Below, piece by piece: positions 18,820 to 27,885 of a DNA stretch of 64,000 nucleotides. The DNA is from Candidatus Vicinibacter affinis (GTDB lineage Bacteria > Bacteroidota > Bacteroidia > Chitinophagales > Saprospiraceae). The stretch covers positions 574,501-638,500 of the forward strand of contig JADJNH010000005.1 in the NCBI GenBank assembly GCA_016714365.1, given 5' to 3'. Each line of letters starts with the position of its first letter. Position 1 is the first letter of the stretch. The position numbers were made by a program, and so were the translations under genes. The notes below the pieces were generated by a model. That model searched no databases. It worked only from the letters and a program-made list of their open reading frames with translations, and had not been told where the DNA came from.

Positions 18820-18868
18820 TAAGTTTGATTAAGATTGAACTTTCTTTTGAACTATCTTATTAAACTTA
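18820..18868. terminator. Candidate bidirectional terminator between convergent genes
   Basis: The left arm begins at 18820 and the right arm ends at 18868. The outer 7 bp (TAAGTTT at 18820-18826 with AAACTTA at 18862-18868) pair perfectly and AAGAT/ATCTT pair further in. It spans the end of the efflux operon and the end of the minus-strand secreted-protein gene. There is no strong T-run on either side, so this is only a candidate. Confidence 0.4.
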
Positions 18869-21422
18869 CAGAACCTTTCTTTTTTAAGTTGCTTAAATTT
18901 CCCTGACCTTCCCCAAATTCAAGATCATAATTTAGTTGATATAAATAAGTTTCAATTGGGGCCGGCTCATTTTCATATCGTCCGTTCCAACCAGGGAGAT
19001 TAATGTCTTCAGATTCATACACCAGTTTACCCCATCGATTAAACACTCTAAATTTTATTTTGGTTAGTTTGGCCTTACAATCAGGGGCCAAAACTGGTCT
19101 GAATATATTATTTAAATCATCACCATTTTCGGGAGTAAATACATTCGGTACCATCAAACAATCTTCACAAATAGTGCTGGCAATTACTAAATTATAGTCG
19201 GCCTCCAGACAACCGGCTGTATCTTTTAATTGAATATTGTATGTGCCCTCCTTTATGTAATTAATGCCATCGATCAACTTTGCTTTGCCACAAAACAATG
19301 TATCAAATTTTGGTTCAGTTCTAACTTGAGTTTTGGTAATTGTAATTTGTGTTATTTCAAAACATGTTCCATTAATTTTTACTGTATCTATAAATTCACC
19401 TTCTTGGGAATAAACTTTATTATTGAATTCAAAACCTGTACCACTGCAAATATTTTTACTAATTTTAGCATCTTTATAGGCAGTAACATGCAAAATTCCC
19501 GTAATTGAGTCGCAGCCAGCTATGTTTTTTATCTCTATATTAAAGTTTCCGCCATTGTTGTAGTTTATATTATAGTTGCTCTTGTTTTCTCCACATCGAA
19601 TAGTATCATAAATTTCACCAAGATGTACATATTTGTTGGATGTAAGATTCAGTGTCACTATCGAATCACAGCTTCCAGCAATTCTAATTGTATCGGTATA
19701 AATACCCGGTGTTACCAGTTCTTTACCATTAAATAAAAAGGATTTCCCTGTGCATAATTCAGCGAAAATATTTTGACTGATGTAGGAAGAAACTTCTAAG
19801 GTCAACTCAAATGTACGCACAATACATCCTACCTGCATGAGTCTAACAATTTTGTAGATTCCAGGGGTAGAAAATACATATTTTTTATTCCCGGCGCCAT
19901 CAATGTTCTGGCCATTGATGATCCAACTGTGAGTTGCAGTTGGATCCCCGGAGGAGAGATCTATGAATTCAACTTCGGAACCATCGCAAACTTGCTTCGG
20001 ACCGGTAAACAATGGTTTGATTTCAAAATCCGTTTCGCAAATAGTTTTGGAAAATAATACGGAGTCCTTAAAGTTTTTATAATCGATGATCTGTTGCCCC
20101 GCTTTTGTTTGATACACAAAATCTCTTATAGTCCAATTGGGTTCAAATTGTGTGAGTTCTTGGGTAACATCAATATCATTGCAGCCGGATAAGAAGTCAT
20201 TGTTTGTTTTGATAACCAGTCCTTGAAAATTGACATTAGATGCATATGCGGTGCTGAATCCCGAAAGAATTACCCCACCAATGGGAGAAACCCTAACCCG
20301 GGTATATTGAGATCCCTTTCGGTTATAAATAAAAGCATTTTTTAAGGAGCCATCTTTATTAATTACATAAAGTGCATTTTTGTTAGGTGCATTCGGTCCG
20401 GAAGCAGCATGTGCTGTAAAAGCAAAAGTACTGACTCCTATTGCATAACTGCCATCAGAAAGGACAGCCAGTCCCTCACCGATTGAGCCGGCATCATTCC
20501 CTACGCTGGTCTCATAAACATTAGTAAAAAGGGCATTAAGATTTTTATCTGTTTTGATTAGGAAAACGTCATATTCCGAACTCTGATGGTTTTCTTCAAG
20601 AATAGTAGTCGATCCGGTGATCAAGTAATTATCTTCCTTATCAATTTCTATGTCAAAACAGTATGTTCTCTGATTTTCATAACCAAATGTTTTAAATCCA
20701 AGTGGATTGCCATCCGGTGACAGCTTTGCGATAAAGGCTTTAAAGGTCCCTTCATCAATACAGCGTCCACAAATTGCAAGATTACCTTCCGAATCTGACT
20801 TAATGGCATAAGCTTCGTCATAGGTTGTATTAGGATTTCCAAAAGTTTTGGTCCACTGGATTTTACCATCACGGTCAAGTTTGACTATATAAAGATCTGC
20901 AGCAGTCCGGTCTGTGCCATAAAATGCAGTACTTCCTGCAATCACAAAACCACTGTCTTTGGTCATAACTATGTCTCTGCCGAATTCACTGTTGTTACCA
21001 ATTTTTTTCATCCATTTAACCTGTCCGTTTGGCCCGATTCTTCCGGCCAGTATGGATCCTTGAAAAAACCCCGTACCCAAATTAAATGAAAAAACTACAT
21101 CACCACCATCTGCTTCAACAATTCCAAAGTTAGTATTGGTGGGTGATCCGGATGGTCCTAAAAATTTGGTCCAAATCGGGTTTCCGGTACAGTCATATTT
21201 AGTTAAAATACCTTGTGAAAAGTTGAAAGTATCCGTCACAAACCCTAATGTCGCAAAACCTCCATCAGAAAAGGATTGAATGTCATAAAAATTGGTATGC
21301 GGATTTTTAATCCCAGGCTTATAATCCGACATGAAATAAAGCTTCTGATATTGAATATTTTGGCCAATTGCCTGACTAATAATAATAAACGCAGTTAAGA
21401 AAAATAGCAAGTATCTTTTCAT
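18852..21422 (-). CDS. T9SS type B (CHU_C) secreted protein with a PKD-like domain
   Basis: An 856-residue secreted protein. The signal peptide is KRYLLFFLTAFIIISQAIGQ. Residues about 25-420 hold a series of beta-propeller-like repeats (VIAGSTAFYG, ITGSTTILEEN, LSGFSTAYAS). A PKD-like domain follows near 470-550 (SHSWIINGQ-type core), then repeated Cys-rich stretches with CDSI. The C-terminus shows PNVFTPENGDDLNNIFRP, FRVFNRWGKLVYES and GWNGRYENEP, the CHU_C type B T9SS signal. Such proteins reach the surface by T9SS, often with help from a PorV-like shuttle. No enzyme motif is visible. Confidence 0.85.
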   Translation of the reverse strand: MKRYLLFFLTAFIIISQAIGQNIQYQKLYFMSDYKPGIKNPHTNFYDIQSFSDGGFATLGFVTDTFNFSQGILTKYDCTGNPIWTKFLGPSGSPTNTNFGIVEADGGDVVFSFNLGTGFFQGSILAGRIGPNGQVKWMKKIGNNSEFGRDIVMTKDSGFVIAGSTAFYGTDRTAADLYIVKLDRDGKIQWTKTFGNPNTTYDEAYAIKSDSEGNLAICGRCIDEGTFKAFIAKLSPDGNPLGFKTFGYENQRTYCFDIEIDKEDNYLITGSTTILEENHQSSEYDVFLIKTDKNLNALFTNVYETSVGNDAGSIGEGLAVLSDGSYAIGVSTFAFTAHAASGPNAPNKNALYVINKDGSLKNAFIYNRKGSQYTRVRVSPIGGVILSGFSTAYASNVNFQGLVIKTNNDFLSGCNDIDVTQELTQFEPNWTIRDFVYQTKAGQQIIDYKNFKDSVLFSKTICETDFEIKPLFTGPKQVCDGSEVEFIDLSSGDPTATHSWIINGQNIDGAGNKKYVFSTPGIYKIVRLMQVGCIVRTFELTLEVSSYISQNIFAELCTGKSFLFNGKELVTPGIYTDTIRIAGSCDSIVTLNLTSNKYVHLGEIYDTIRCGENKSNYNINYNNGGNFNIEIKNIAGCDSITGILHVTAYKDAKISKNICSGTGFEFNNKVYSQEGEFIDTVKINGTCFEITQITITKTQVRTEPKFDTLFCGKAKLIDGINYIKEGTYNIQLKDTAGCLEADYNLVIASTICEDCLMVPNVFTPENGDDLNNIFRPVLAPDCKAKLTKIKFRVFNRWGKLVYESEDINLPGWNGRYENEPAPIETYLYQLNYDLEFGEGQGNLSNLKKKGSVSLIR

Positions 21423-21527
21423 TTTGGATTAGAGAATTATAAATGAATGCCCAAGATAATAAGGATTCAAATATGTACCAATGCGACACAACTAATTTGA
21501 ACTAATTTAGCACCTGATTTAGCAATT

Positions 21528-22973
21528 TTGAAAAAGGAATTTGTAATTAATATATTTTTATTGATCCTGGTGAACGCCCTGATCAAACCAATTTATTTAT
21601 TTGGTATCGATCGAAACATACAATTGATTGTAGGGACAGAGGCATATGGAAATTACGTAAACATTCTGAATTTCACTTTTATACTTCAGTTCATAAGCGA
21701 TTTTGGGTTACAGAATTACATGAGTCGATTTGTGAGTCAGGATAGTACTAATGCCAAAAATACTTATTCAAAAATTTTGAGTTTTAAATTAATTCTATCC
21801 ATAGTTTATTTTTTGCTCACCTTGTTTCTTGCCTGGATTTGGTATGGAGAAGAATTCAATATTCGCTTTGTAGCACACGTATGTCTAAATCAAATTTTTG
21901 TAAGTAGCATTTTCTTTATAAGAGCAAATATTTCAGGTTTGGGTTTGTATAAGACAGATAGTTTTATTTCGGTTTTAGACAGATTGTACCTAATTGTATT
22001 GGGAGGTATTTTTATTTTATCTCCAGCTTTAAAGTCAAACGTTACCATTAATTTCTTTGTTTGGATTCAAACTGTTTCGTTGTTTTTATGCTTTTTAACT
22101 GGTTTGATCGTTTTGATGAGTCATCATTTTAAATTCAATATTATCAAAGTTTCAAAGTCAGACCTGATGAAAATTTTGACGGCCAGCCTACCTTTTGCTA
22201 TGATTTATTTAACCAGTGCGGTTTTTTATAAATCAGACAATATTTGGCTTGTAAAACTTTTGCCTGATGGAAAGCTTCAATCTGGAATTTTCGCGGCTTC
22301 GCTTCGACTTTACGAGGCTATGTCTATGATTTCATTAGCCTTTGGAAGTTTGTTGCTCGCCATGTTTTCACGAAGTTTTATGGATAAAAACATTCTTCAT
22401 AATTTGTTGAAAACATCTGTATCCATACTTCTTATAATATCAATTTTACTTGCTTTTTCCGGATACTTTTACAGCATGGAAATAAACTCCATGTTATATC
22501 ATAATGGAGATCCCTACTGGGTCAGAATATTATCTATTATGATGCTTTGTTTTATCCCTGGAAGCATTAACTATATATTTAGCTCATACCTTCAGGCGAT
22601 ACATCGGGAAAAACTGCTGTTAAGGATATATTTTATATTAGCACTCTTATCTATATTATTAAATTTGATTTTCGTTCCAATACTTAAAGCAGAAGGATCG
22701 GCTTGGGTATTTTTCATAGTTCAGTTATTATTATTTGTTATCCAAATATTCTTTATAAGGAGTGAACTGAATTTTGGATTTAACTCAATAATGCGACAAC
22801 TTGTATTCATATCTACGGCATTCTTTCTTTATTTTGTGATAGCAAAATATTGCCATTTTGCAATATTTTACAAATTATCACTTTCTGCTGCGTTGATTTT
22901 CTTGATGGCCTTCATTACGGGTATTGCCAGGATAACGGAGGTTAAAAATTTTCTTGCTTTAAAGAAATGGTAG
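21528..22973 (+). CDS. Polysaccharide/lipid-linked oligosaccharide flippase (Wzx-like, MATE/MOP superfamily)
   Basis: A 481-residue protein made almost wholly of membrane helices (about 12-14), with the early pattern LVGTEAYGNYVNILNF and a conserved region near ASLRLYEAMSMISLAFGSLL that fits oligosaccharide flippases. It would move lipid-linked sugar units across the inner membrane for an exported polysaccharide. The start must be the TTG at 21528, because an in-frame TGA lies at 21498-21500 and no ATG comes between. No sugar-biosynthesis cluster lies next to it; an FkbM methyltransferase lies 3 kb on. Confidence 0.82.
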   Translation: MKKEFVINIFLLILVNALIKPIYLFGIDRNIQLIVGTEAYGNYVNILNFTFILQFISDFGLQNYMSRFVSQDSTNAKNTYSKILSFKLILSIVYFLLTLFLAWIWYGEEFNIRFVAHVCLNQIFVSSIFFIRANISGLGLYKTDSFISVLDRLYLIVLGGIFILSPALKSNVTINFFVWIQTVSLFLCFLTGLIVLMSHHFKFNIIKVSKSDLMKILTASLPFAMIYLTSAVFYKSDNIWLVKLLPDGKLQSGIFAASLRLYEAMSMISLAFGSLLLAMFSRSFMDKNILHNLLKTSVSILLIISILLAFSGYFYSMEINSMLYHNGDPYWVRILSIMMLCFIPGSINYIFSSYLQAIHREKLLLRIYFILALLSILLNLIFVPILKAEGSAWVFFIVQLLLFVIQIFFIRSELNFGFNSIMRQLVFISTAFFLYFVIAKYCHFAIFYKLSLSAALIFLMAFITGIARITEVKNFLALKKW

Positions 22974-22998
22974 ACATTAAGAAGTTTTATATGGAAAA

Positions 22999-23541
22999 TT
23001 ATTCCAGTTTGCGACCCTTCACAATTAAGGTCTTTCTTTCAATATTTTTAGCACGTTTCAAATCAATAAGCAAGCATGTAAAGGCTGATTGAGAGGGCGT
23101 ATAATAGACTTCATTGTTATAGGTTACCTGACCACCGCTTCGTTCCCAATCTTTACCTAAAAGCACATATTTGTCACCCATTTTAGGATTGGGGCCAAAC
23201 ATTAGGTATTTCGGCTGGTCTCCTTGTTCGAAACTAATTGCAAATCGATTTAATTTGGGAGAGAATACCATTACACCTGGTGTCCCTTGCTCAAAAACAA
23301 TTTCTTCAATTTTTTCACCATTAATAGTTTTTATTTTTCCGTTTTGAATTTCTGTAGCACCACTCGTAGCTTTCCTTCTTAATATAATTTGATCAGATAA
23401 GTAGAACTGGATCTTTGTTAATTCTTTATCTGTCCATTTGTTTTCATCAATTAAATCTTGTGTCAGAGGAGAAAGAACCCGACTGCATGAAAATTGAATA
23501 AGGGTCCATGAAAAGAACAAAAAAAGATATTTAGCTTTCAT
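22999..23541 (-). CDS. Putative lipoprotein of unknown function
   Basis: A 180-residue protein with a lipoprotein-type N-terminus (YLFLFFSWTLIQFSCSR, C19 as likely lipidated residue). The rest is beta-rich and soluble (KIQFYLSDQIILRRK, VTYNNEVYYTPSQSAFTCLLID). It resembles small Bacteroidota lipoproteins of unknown role. It converges with the flippase gene (25-nt gap). No promoter match was found upstream. Confidence 0.7.
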   Translation of the reverse strand: MKAKYLFLFFSWTLIQFSCSRVLSPLTQDLIDENKWTDKELTKIQFYLSDQIILRRKATSGATEIQNGKIKTINGEKIEEIVFEQGTPGVMVFSPKLNRFAISFEQGDQPKYLMFGPNPKMGDKYVLLGKDWERSGGQVTYNNEVYYTPSQSAFTCLLIDLKRAKNIERKTLIVKGRKLE

Positions 23542-23676
23542 AATTATTAAATTTGTACGAATGTAGGTTAGACTTTAAAATAACAGCTAAGTTTAATTTA
23601 TTATTAACGATTTTAATGAAAAATTAATTCTAATTTAACTAAGTTAGACACATATCCATAATTTTCAATTTATTAT

Positions 23677-23684
23677 TACATTTG
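23677..23684 (+). promoter_or_regulatory. Bacteroidota -7 box (TACATTTG) that decides the ybeY-ATL start
   Basis: TACATTTG matches TAnnTTTG. It overlaps the TTG at 23682, which rules that codon out as a start and leaves the ATG at 23703, 18 nt downstream. No -33 TTG was found at a good distance. Confidence 0.5.
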
Positions 23685-23702
23685 TTCCAATTGAATTCAA
23701 TC

Positions 23703-24458
23703 ATGTCAAAAGGCGAGTCCATAGAGTTTCATTTTCAATATCCTGAATTTCCATTGGATAAGGTTAAAATTCGTAAGTGGTTCAGCGCCATTAGCACTAT
23801 GCATAAATCGGCCATTCAAAATTTGAATTGCATCTTTTGTACAGACAGTGATATTTTGGAAATCAATCGCAGTTATTTGAATCACGATTACTATACAGAT
23901 ATCATTACTTTTCCCTTTCAGGAATCTCCTATTGTAGCTGATTTGTACATCAGCGTTGACAGGGTCAAGGAACACGCAGAGTCATACGGAATCAGTATGG
24001 AACTGGAACTTTTAAGGGTTATGATTCATGGACTACTGCATATGCTGGGCTATAAGGATAAAACTGAAATTGAAATTCAAGTTATCAGGGAAGCTGAAGA
24101 TCGCGCTATTGCTTTTTATCAACGCGATTTTAGACCGGAAACACATTATTATGATCAGGTTTATGATGTAGTAAGAATGATTCCATATGGCAAAGTAACT
24201 ACTTATGGAGCAATAGCTAATTTCCTTACTCTCGGGTCAGCAAGAATGGTTGGATGGGCTTTGAATCAAGTTAAAGATAGCTTGGTTGATGTTCCGGCAC
24301 ACAGAGTGGTAAATGCTAAGGGGGAGCTGAGTGGAAGGTTATATTTTGGTCATGGTAAAATGGAGCAGCTTTTGTCAGCTGAGGGAATTTTGGTAGTGAA
24401 TGATAAAGTGAGCAACATGAAAGATTTCTTTTGGGACCCTGGGGGTGAACTGCAGTAA
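23703..24458 (+). CDS. YbeY endoribonuclease fused to an alkyltransferase-like (ATL) domain
   Basis: A 251-residue two-domain protein. Residues 1-142 are YbeY, the metal-dependent endoribonuclease of 16S rRNA maturation and ribosome quality control: LNHDYYTDIITFPF and HGLLHMLGYKD, with ligands H109, H113 and D119 (the third is His in E. coli, but Asp is usual in this phylum as I recall). Residues 148-251 are an ATL protein, the DNA-binding part of O6-alkylguanine alkyltransferase: RMIPYGKVTTYGAIA, SARMVGWAL with the intercalating R181, and VPAHRVV. The alkyl-accepting Cys of PCHRV is Ala (A199), so it should bind alkylated DNA without repairing it and hand it to nucleotide excision repair. 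The two parts are usually separate genes. Confidence 0.88.
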   Translation: MSKGESIEFHFQYPEFPLDKVKIRKWFSAISTMHKSAIQNLNCIFCTDSDILEINRSYLNHDYYTDIITFPFQESPIVADLYISVDRVKEHAESYGISMELELLRVMIHGLLHMLGYKDKTEIEIQVIREAEDRAIAFYQRDFRPETHYYDQVYDVVRMIPYGKVTTYGAIANFLTLGSARMVGWALNQVKDSLVDVPAHRVVNAKGELSGRLYFGHGKMEQLLSAEGILVVNDKVSNMKDFFWDPGGELQ

Positions 24459-24524
24459 TTGATTTATTGATTCATGTGAATGACCAAAATTGAATTAAAT
24501 TCTTAATTTTTAAATTGTTATAAT

Positions 24525-24956
24525 ATGTTTAAGTCTATTTTCTTTCTGGCAAGTACCTTTTTTCTGATGGATTCAGTATGTGGACAAAATAGTGCCATTT
24601 TGGGGGTTTGGAAAACAATTGATGATGAAACCCATCAAGATAAATCGCATGTTGAGCTATATATGAAGTCTGGAAAACTTTTTGCAAAAGTGATACAATT
24701 ACTTCCTGCTGCAACCACTAAAGTATGCAACAATTGCCCAGGTGAGAAAAATGGAAAATCGCTTATTGGTATGGACATTATTTGGAACATGGTGTCCAGT
24801 GGTGACATTTGGGAGGGAGGTCAAATATTAGATCCAAAAAACGGGAAGATATATTCTTGTACTTTAAGTCTGGAGGGATCAAATAATCTCAAGGTAAGAG
24901 GCTACCTGGGGATTTCCCTTTTTGGGCGCACTCAGACCTGGGAGAGAGTAAAATAA
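24525..24956 (+). CDS. Secreted DUF2147 family protein
   Basis: A 143-residue protein with a signal peptide (IFFLASTFFLMDSVCGQ). The mature part fits DUF2147: ILGVWKTIDDET at the start, a middle VCNNCPGEKNGKSLIGMDI, and GYLGISLFGRTQTWERV at the end. The family forms small beta-barrels in the periplasm with unknown function; the two cysteines of CNNC are a family feature. It follows the YbeY-ATL gene by 66 nt and may share its transcript. Confidence 0.82.
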   Translation: MFKSIFFLASTFFLMDSVCGQNSAILGVWKTIDDETHQDKSHVELYMKSGKLFAKVIQLLPAATTKVCNNCPGEKNGKSLIGMDIIWNMVSSGDIWEGGQILDPKNGKIYSCTLSLEGSNNLKVRGYLGISLFGRTQTWERVK

Positions 24957-25020
24957 TTTAAGTTTATACAATAAAGGAGTGAGAGAGACTGTTATAAAGT
25001 CAAACCACCAATTATCGCCT

Positions 25021-25242
25021 ATGGTCGATACCTTTACACTTCATTCTTTAGTCCGGTATTCTTATCATGAATGTTCTTTGGAAGAAAAGGTTCTTTTGGA
25101 AGAGCTAGCTGAGGTTGATAGGGGTCTTAAAGAGGAAATGAATTTCATAAAGAAGGCTAAAAGCTTTCTTCCCGATGTTCTTTTCTACCCAAAATCAGTT
25201 ACCATTGACAGAATTAGGGACTACAGTCAAAGAGCAAAGTAG
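25021..25242 (+). CDS. Small helical protein of unknown function
   Basis: A 73-residue acidic, helical protein (LVRYSYHECSLEEKVLLEE, DRGLKEEMNFIKKAKSFLP, SVTIDRIRDYSQ). From memory it resembles a class of short Bacteroidota proteins with a closing (I/V)xxIxxYS motif, some of which lie beside ECF sigma genes; that link is weak. The frame can begin at GTG 24979, but the ATG at 25021 is preferred. It precedes a clear terminator. Confidence 0.55.
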   Translation: MVDTFTLHSLVRYSYHECSLEEKVLLEELAEVDRGLKEEMNFIKKAKSFLPDVLFYPKSVTIDRIRDYSQRAK

Positions 25243-25262
25243 CTCAGCTAAATTTGCTCTTC

Positions 25263-25298
25263 AAAAGCCTTTAAGTATTTAACTTCAGGGCTTTTTTT
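25263..25298. terminator. Bidirectional rho-independent terminator
   Basis: AAAAGCC (25263-25269) pairs with GGCTTTT (25289-25295). A run of T follows on the plus strand and TTTT also follows on the minus strand. It lies between two convergent genes. Confidence 0.65.
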
Positions 25299-26088
25299 AT
25301 GCAATTAGTTCACTTCTCACAAAAAATAAATTACCGGAAATCGTGGGTGGCAAATTTGTATTTAATTTCATATTTCCATGAACTAATGTAACCGGAACAA
25401 ATTGATAATTACACATAATTTTTATTATATCTTGGATATCTAAATGATTATACTCTAATATTATCAATCTCAAATTCCCATTTTCTAAAATTGATGATGC
25501 CCCACGTATAATCATAAGTTCATGACCTTCCGTATCTATTTTTATGGCATGAGGTTTAGGTAAGTGAACGAACGAATCCAGGTTCTTGGTTTGGATTATT
25601 TTGACTCCGTGGATTGAATCAATTTTGTTGTTGATGTCTAATCCTGAAGTGAATTGAGAAAAACCATTCACATCACTAATGGCAAATGGAAATATCTCTA
25701 CTAAGTGTCTTACTGAATTAAGTTCTTGATTAAGCCTGTTTATGGTAGCCGCCTGTTCATCTGGTTCAAAAGCATAGCATTTAATATTACATTTGACTGC
25801 CAGATATATACTGTACAATCCTACATTTGAACCAATATCATAAAAGACATCTCCTTTATTTAAAAGTTTAGTGAGCATTTCAAACTCGGCTTTCTCAGGA
25901 TGTTTGTAATAATAAGGATTTTTCGATGACTGAAATCGTGAATCCACCACCCACTTGATGTGATCTTCCCAATTTATGAAAACCCTTTTTTTAATTAAAT
26001 TAATCCAAAAAGATTTAATAATAAAACCGAAGAATGACTGACCAGGCTCCGCATATTTTTGAAATTGCCTGTATCTACTTAACAACAA
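25297..26088 (-). CDS. FkbM family methyltransferase
   Basis: A 263-residue S-adenosylmethionine-dependent methyltransferase. The binding loop reads FYDIGSNVGLYSIYLA (about 76-91), followed by the acidic end of strand 2 (CYAFEPDEQ). A conserved HAIKIDTEGHELMIIRGA segment (about 183-200) is the FkbM hallmark. Members O-methylate sugars in polysaccharides or natural products; the acceptor is unknown. It lies 13 nt behind the thioredoxin-like gene in the same direction, so the two likely share a transcript. Confidence 0.88.
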   Translation of the reverse strand: MLLSRYRQFQKYAEPGQSFFGFIIKSFWINLIKKRVFINWEDHIKWVVDSRFQSSKNPYYYKHPEKAEFEMLTKLLNKGDVFYDIGSNVGLYSIYLAVKCNIKCYAFEPDEQAATINRLNQELNSVRHLVEIFPFAISDVNGFSQFTSGLDINNKIDSIHGVKIIQTKNLDSFVHLPKPHAIKIDTEGHELMIIRGASSILENGNLRLIILEYNHLDIQDIIKIMCNYQFVPVTLVHGNMKLNTNLPPTISGNLFFVRSELIA

Positions 26089-26101
26089 CTTGAATATTTT
26101 A

Positions 26102-27121
26102 TCATTTGCTTAATTGTATTTCTGAAATCTGATATGCTGTATAGATATCTAATCCTATCAGGTTTTGCATTTTTTTTAGTGATTTGGTTTTTACTTGTTC
26201 CAAGATTTTTTTCTGGTTGGGGGAAAGTAAAAAATCTGGATTTATATTTTCACTCAGGAGACTGTTTATTTTGGTAGCTTGGAGAGAGCTCATAGGAACA
26301 TATTTGTAAGTTGTTTTATACAAGTAATATTTTGATTCAGGGTCTACCCTGAAGTTGTCCAATTTCACATGAGGTATATTTATTTTTTTTGAACCTGAAA
26401 CATTTTCATTAACCATGTAAATTTTGTCTGCATTTTTTGATTTTGCTCCAAAAGAAACTAATTGTTCCAAACTAATTTTATTTGGGTTATATTCCACTTC
26501 TACAACTTCTGAGCCTTTTACATAGCCAGCTCGTGTGCCTATTACACCATCTAACTGAGCATAATTTTTTTCCCCACTCCAAAAGCAGTACATCCCAAGA
26601 GTAGCTTTTTCAGTCCCCACAGCTCTGGCCAAAAGTTCTTCTTCCAATAACTTAAGATATTCAGGAATTTTTTGACCATTTTTCAATAAAGCGGCATTGA
26701 TTTTTGAAACCAATCCAAAGGCTGTATAGTTTCCACTCAACCGTGTTACCAGAGGACTTAAGTCCGGTTTGACAATCCTCACAACTGGATTGTTCCAGGA
26801 GGGTTCTTCAAAATAATCTAATGTTTTCTTGTCACTACCATTTTTATTATTATGAATAGCTAAAGGAATAAAGAAGGTTTCAATGGCCTCTGCAATTAAG
26901 GGATGGGACAAAACCTCTGTACCATAATTTTTGCATGTACCACACCCTGGAATTTCCTGGAAAAGTATAAAAATAGGTTTTTTATCCCGGATTGCCATTT
27001 TTTGAGCTTCTTCAAGGGTTCTATTCCATTGAACCTTACCCAATTCCTCCGGGTTCTTTTCGGCAAAAATGCAAGAAGCAAAGGGTATAAAACTCAAAAT
27101 AATGAACAGACTTTTTAACAT
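26102..27121 (-). CDS. VPGUxxT-type thioredoxin-like protein (Cys form) with MsrA-like C-terminal domain
   Basis: A 339-residue exported protein (signal peptide about 1-20, or a lipoprotein with C17). The thioredoxin-like domain (about 28-145) carries EIPGCGTCKNYG, with C60 and C63. This matches the VPGUGTCxxYG motif of the VPGUxxT thioredoxin-like selenoproteins, with Cys (codon TGT) where those have selenocysteine. The second domain (about 165-235) resembles methionine sulfoxide reductase A: GMYCFWSGE (C179), GVIGTRAGYVKGSEVVEVEY. It likely acts in periplasmic thiol or methionine-sulfoxide redox chemistry. The family name is from memory. Confidence 0.75.
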   Translation of the reverse strand: MLKSLFIILSFIPFASCIFAEKNPEELGKVQWNRTLEEAQKMAIRDKKPIFILFQEIPGCGTCKNYGTEVLSHPLIAEAIETFFIPLAIHNNKNGSDKKTLDYFEEPSWNNPVVRIVKPDLSPLVTRLSGNYTAFGLVSKINAALLKNGQKIPEYLKLLEEELLARAVGTEKATLGMYCFWSGEKNYAQLDGVIGTRAGYVKGSEVVEVEYNPNKISLEQLVSFGAKSKNADKIYMVNENVSGSKKINIPHVKLDNFRVDPESKYYLYKTTYKYVPMSSLQATKINSLLSENINPDFLLSPNQKKILEQVKTKSLKKMQNLIGLDIYTAYQISEIQLSK

Positions 27122-27223
27122 TGTAACATTTATTTGATAGTAACCCTAAAATTAAGGCCCATTGGCGATATCATTCAAGGATTTCGGATAAAAATCACTT
27201 TCTTTGCAGGACAAAATTAGGAT

Positions 27224-27817
27224 TTGAAAAAGCTTAGCCCACATGAACGTTTTGAGCTTGAGTTTTTACCTCATATTGAGGCTTTAAATACTTTCGCTTT
27301 CCACCTAACCTATAACGAAGAGAACGCAGCAGACCTTGTTCAGGAGACTTACCTTAAAGCCTTTAAATTTATAGATAAGTATGAAGAGGGAACTAATGCT
27401 AAGGCTTGGTTGTTTAAGATTCTGAAGAATGCATATATTAACGACTATCGGAAGAGGAATAAACGTCCGATTCAAGTTGATTATGAAGAGGTGTCAGGGT
27501 ATCACGATGGTGATGACGCACCTTTGGCAAGTTATTTTGACCTGAGAGAGGAGCTTTTCGATCACATGATGGGTGACGAGGTTACGGCAGCAATCAATTC
27601 ATTGCCGGAGGACTTTAGGACGGTCATTTTGCTCTGTGATATTGAAGATTTCAGCTACGAGGAAATCTCAAAAATCATCGATGTTCCGATAGGTACAGTC
27701 AGAAGTAGGCTTTTCAGGGCTAGAAATATGCTGAAAGAGAAATTGAATAATTATGCTAAAACCATGGGTTACAAGGATCATAGGGGCGGGCATGATGATC
27801 AGGAAATAAGTGAATAA
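27224..27817 (+). CDS. ECF-type RNA polymerase sigma factor
   Basis: A 197-residue sigma-70 family protein with region 2 (ENAADLVQETYLKAFKFIDKY, AKAWLFKILKNAYINDYRK, about 35-85) and region 4 (about 125-180: INSLPEDFRTVILLCDIEDFSYEEIS, GTVRSRLFRARNML), with the short linker of ECF factors. The start is TTG 27224; an in-frame TAG lies two codons upstream and no ATG is suitable. A small gene downstream may code its anti-sigma partner. Its regulon and signal cannot be told from the sequence. Confidence 0.93.
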   Translation: MKKLSPHERFELEFLPHIEALNTFAFHLTYNEENAADLVQETYLKAFKFIDKYEEGTNAKAWLFKILKNAYINDYRKRNKRPIQVDYEEVSGYHDGDDAPLASYFDLREELFDHMMGDEVTAAINSLPEDFRTVILLCDIEDFSYEEISKIIDVPIGTVRSRLFRARNMLKEKLNNYAKTMGYKDHRGGHDDQEISE

Positions 27818-27885
27818 AATTTGGCTGCACAGATATATTTCTGAGCAGTAGTATAATAGCTTTTTTGTCGGATAAACGATTTTGT

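Noticed and set aside
26336..26353. Perfect palindrome TTCAGGGT-CT-ACCCTGAA, like the 38064 site
   Set aside because: It lies inside the coding sequence of the thioredoxin/MsrA-like protein, and its ends and centre differ from the 38064 and 38101 copies; taken as chance.
27212..27219. Minus-strand TAATTTTG box before the thioredoxin-like gene
   Set aside because: It matches TAnnTTTG but lies 90 nt from the start codon and next to the divergent sigma gene start; too uncertain to list.
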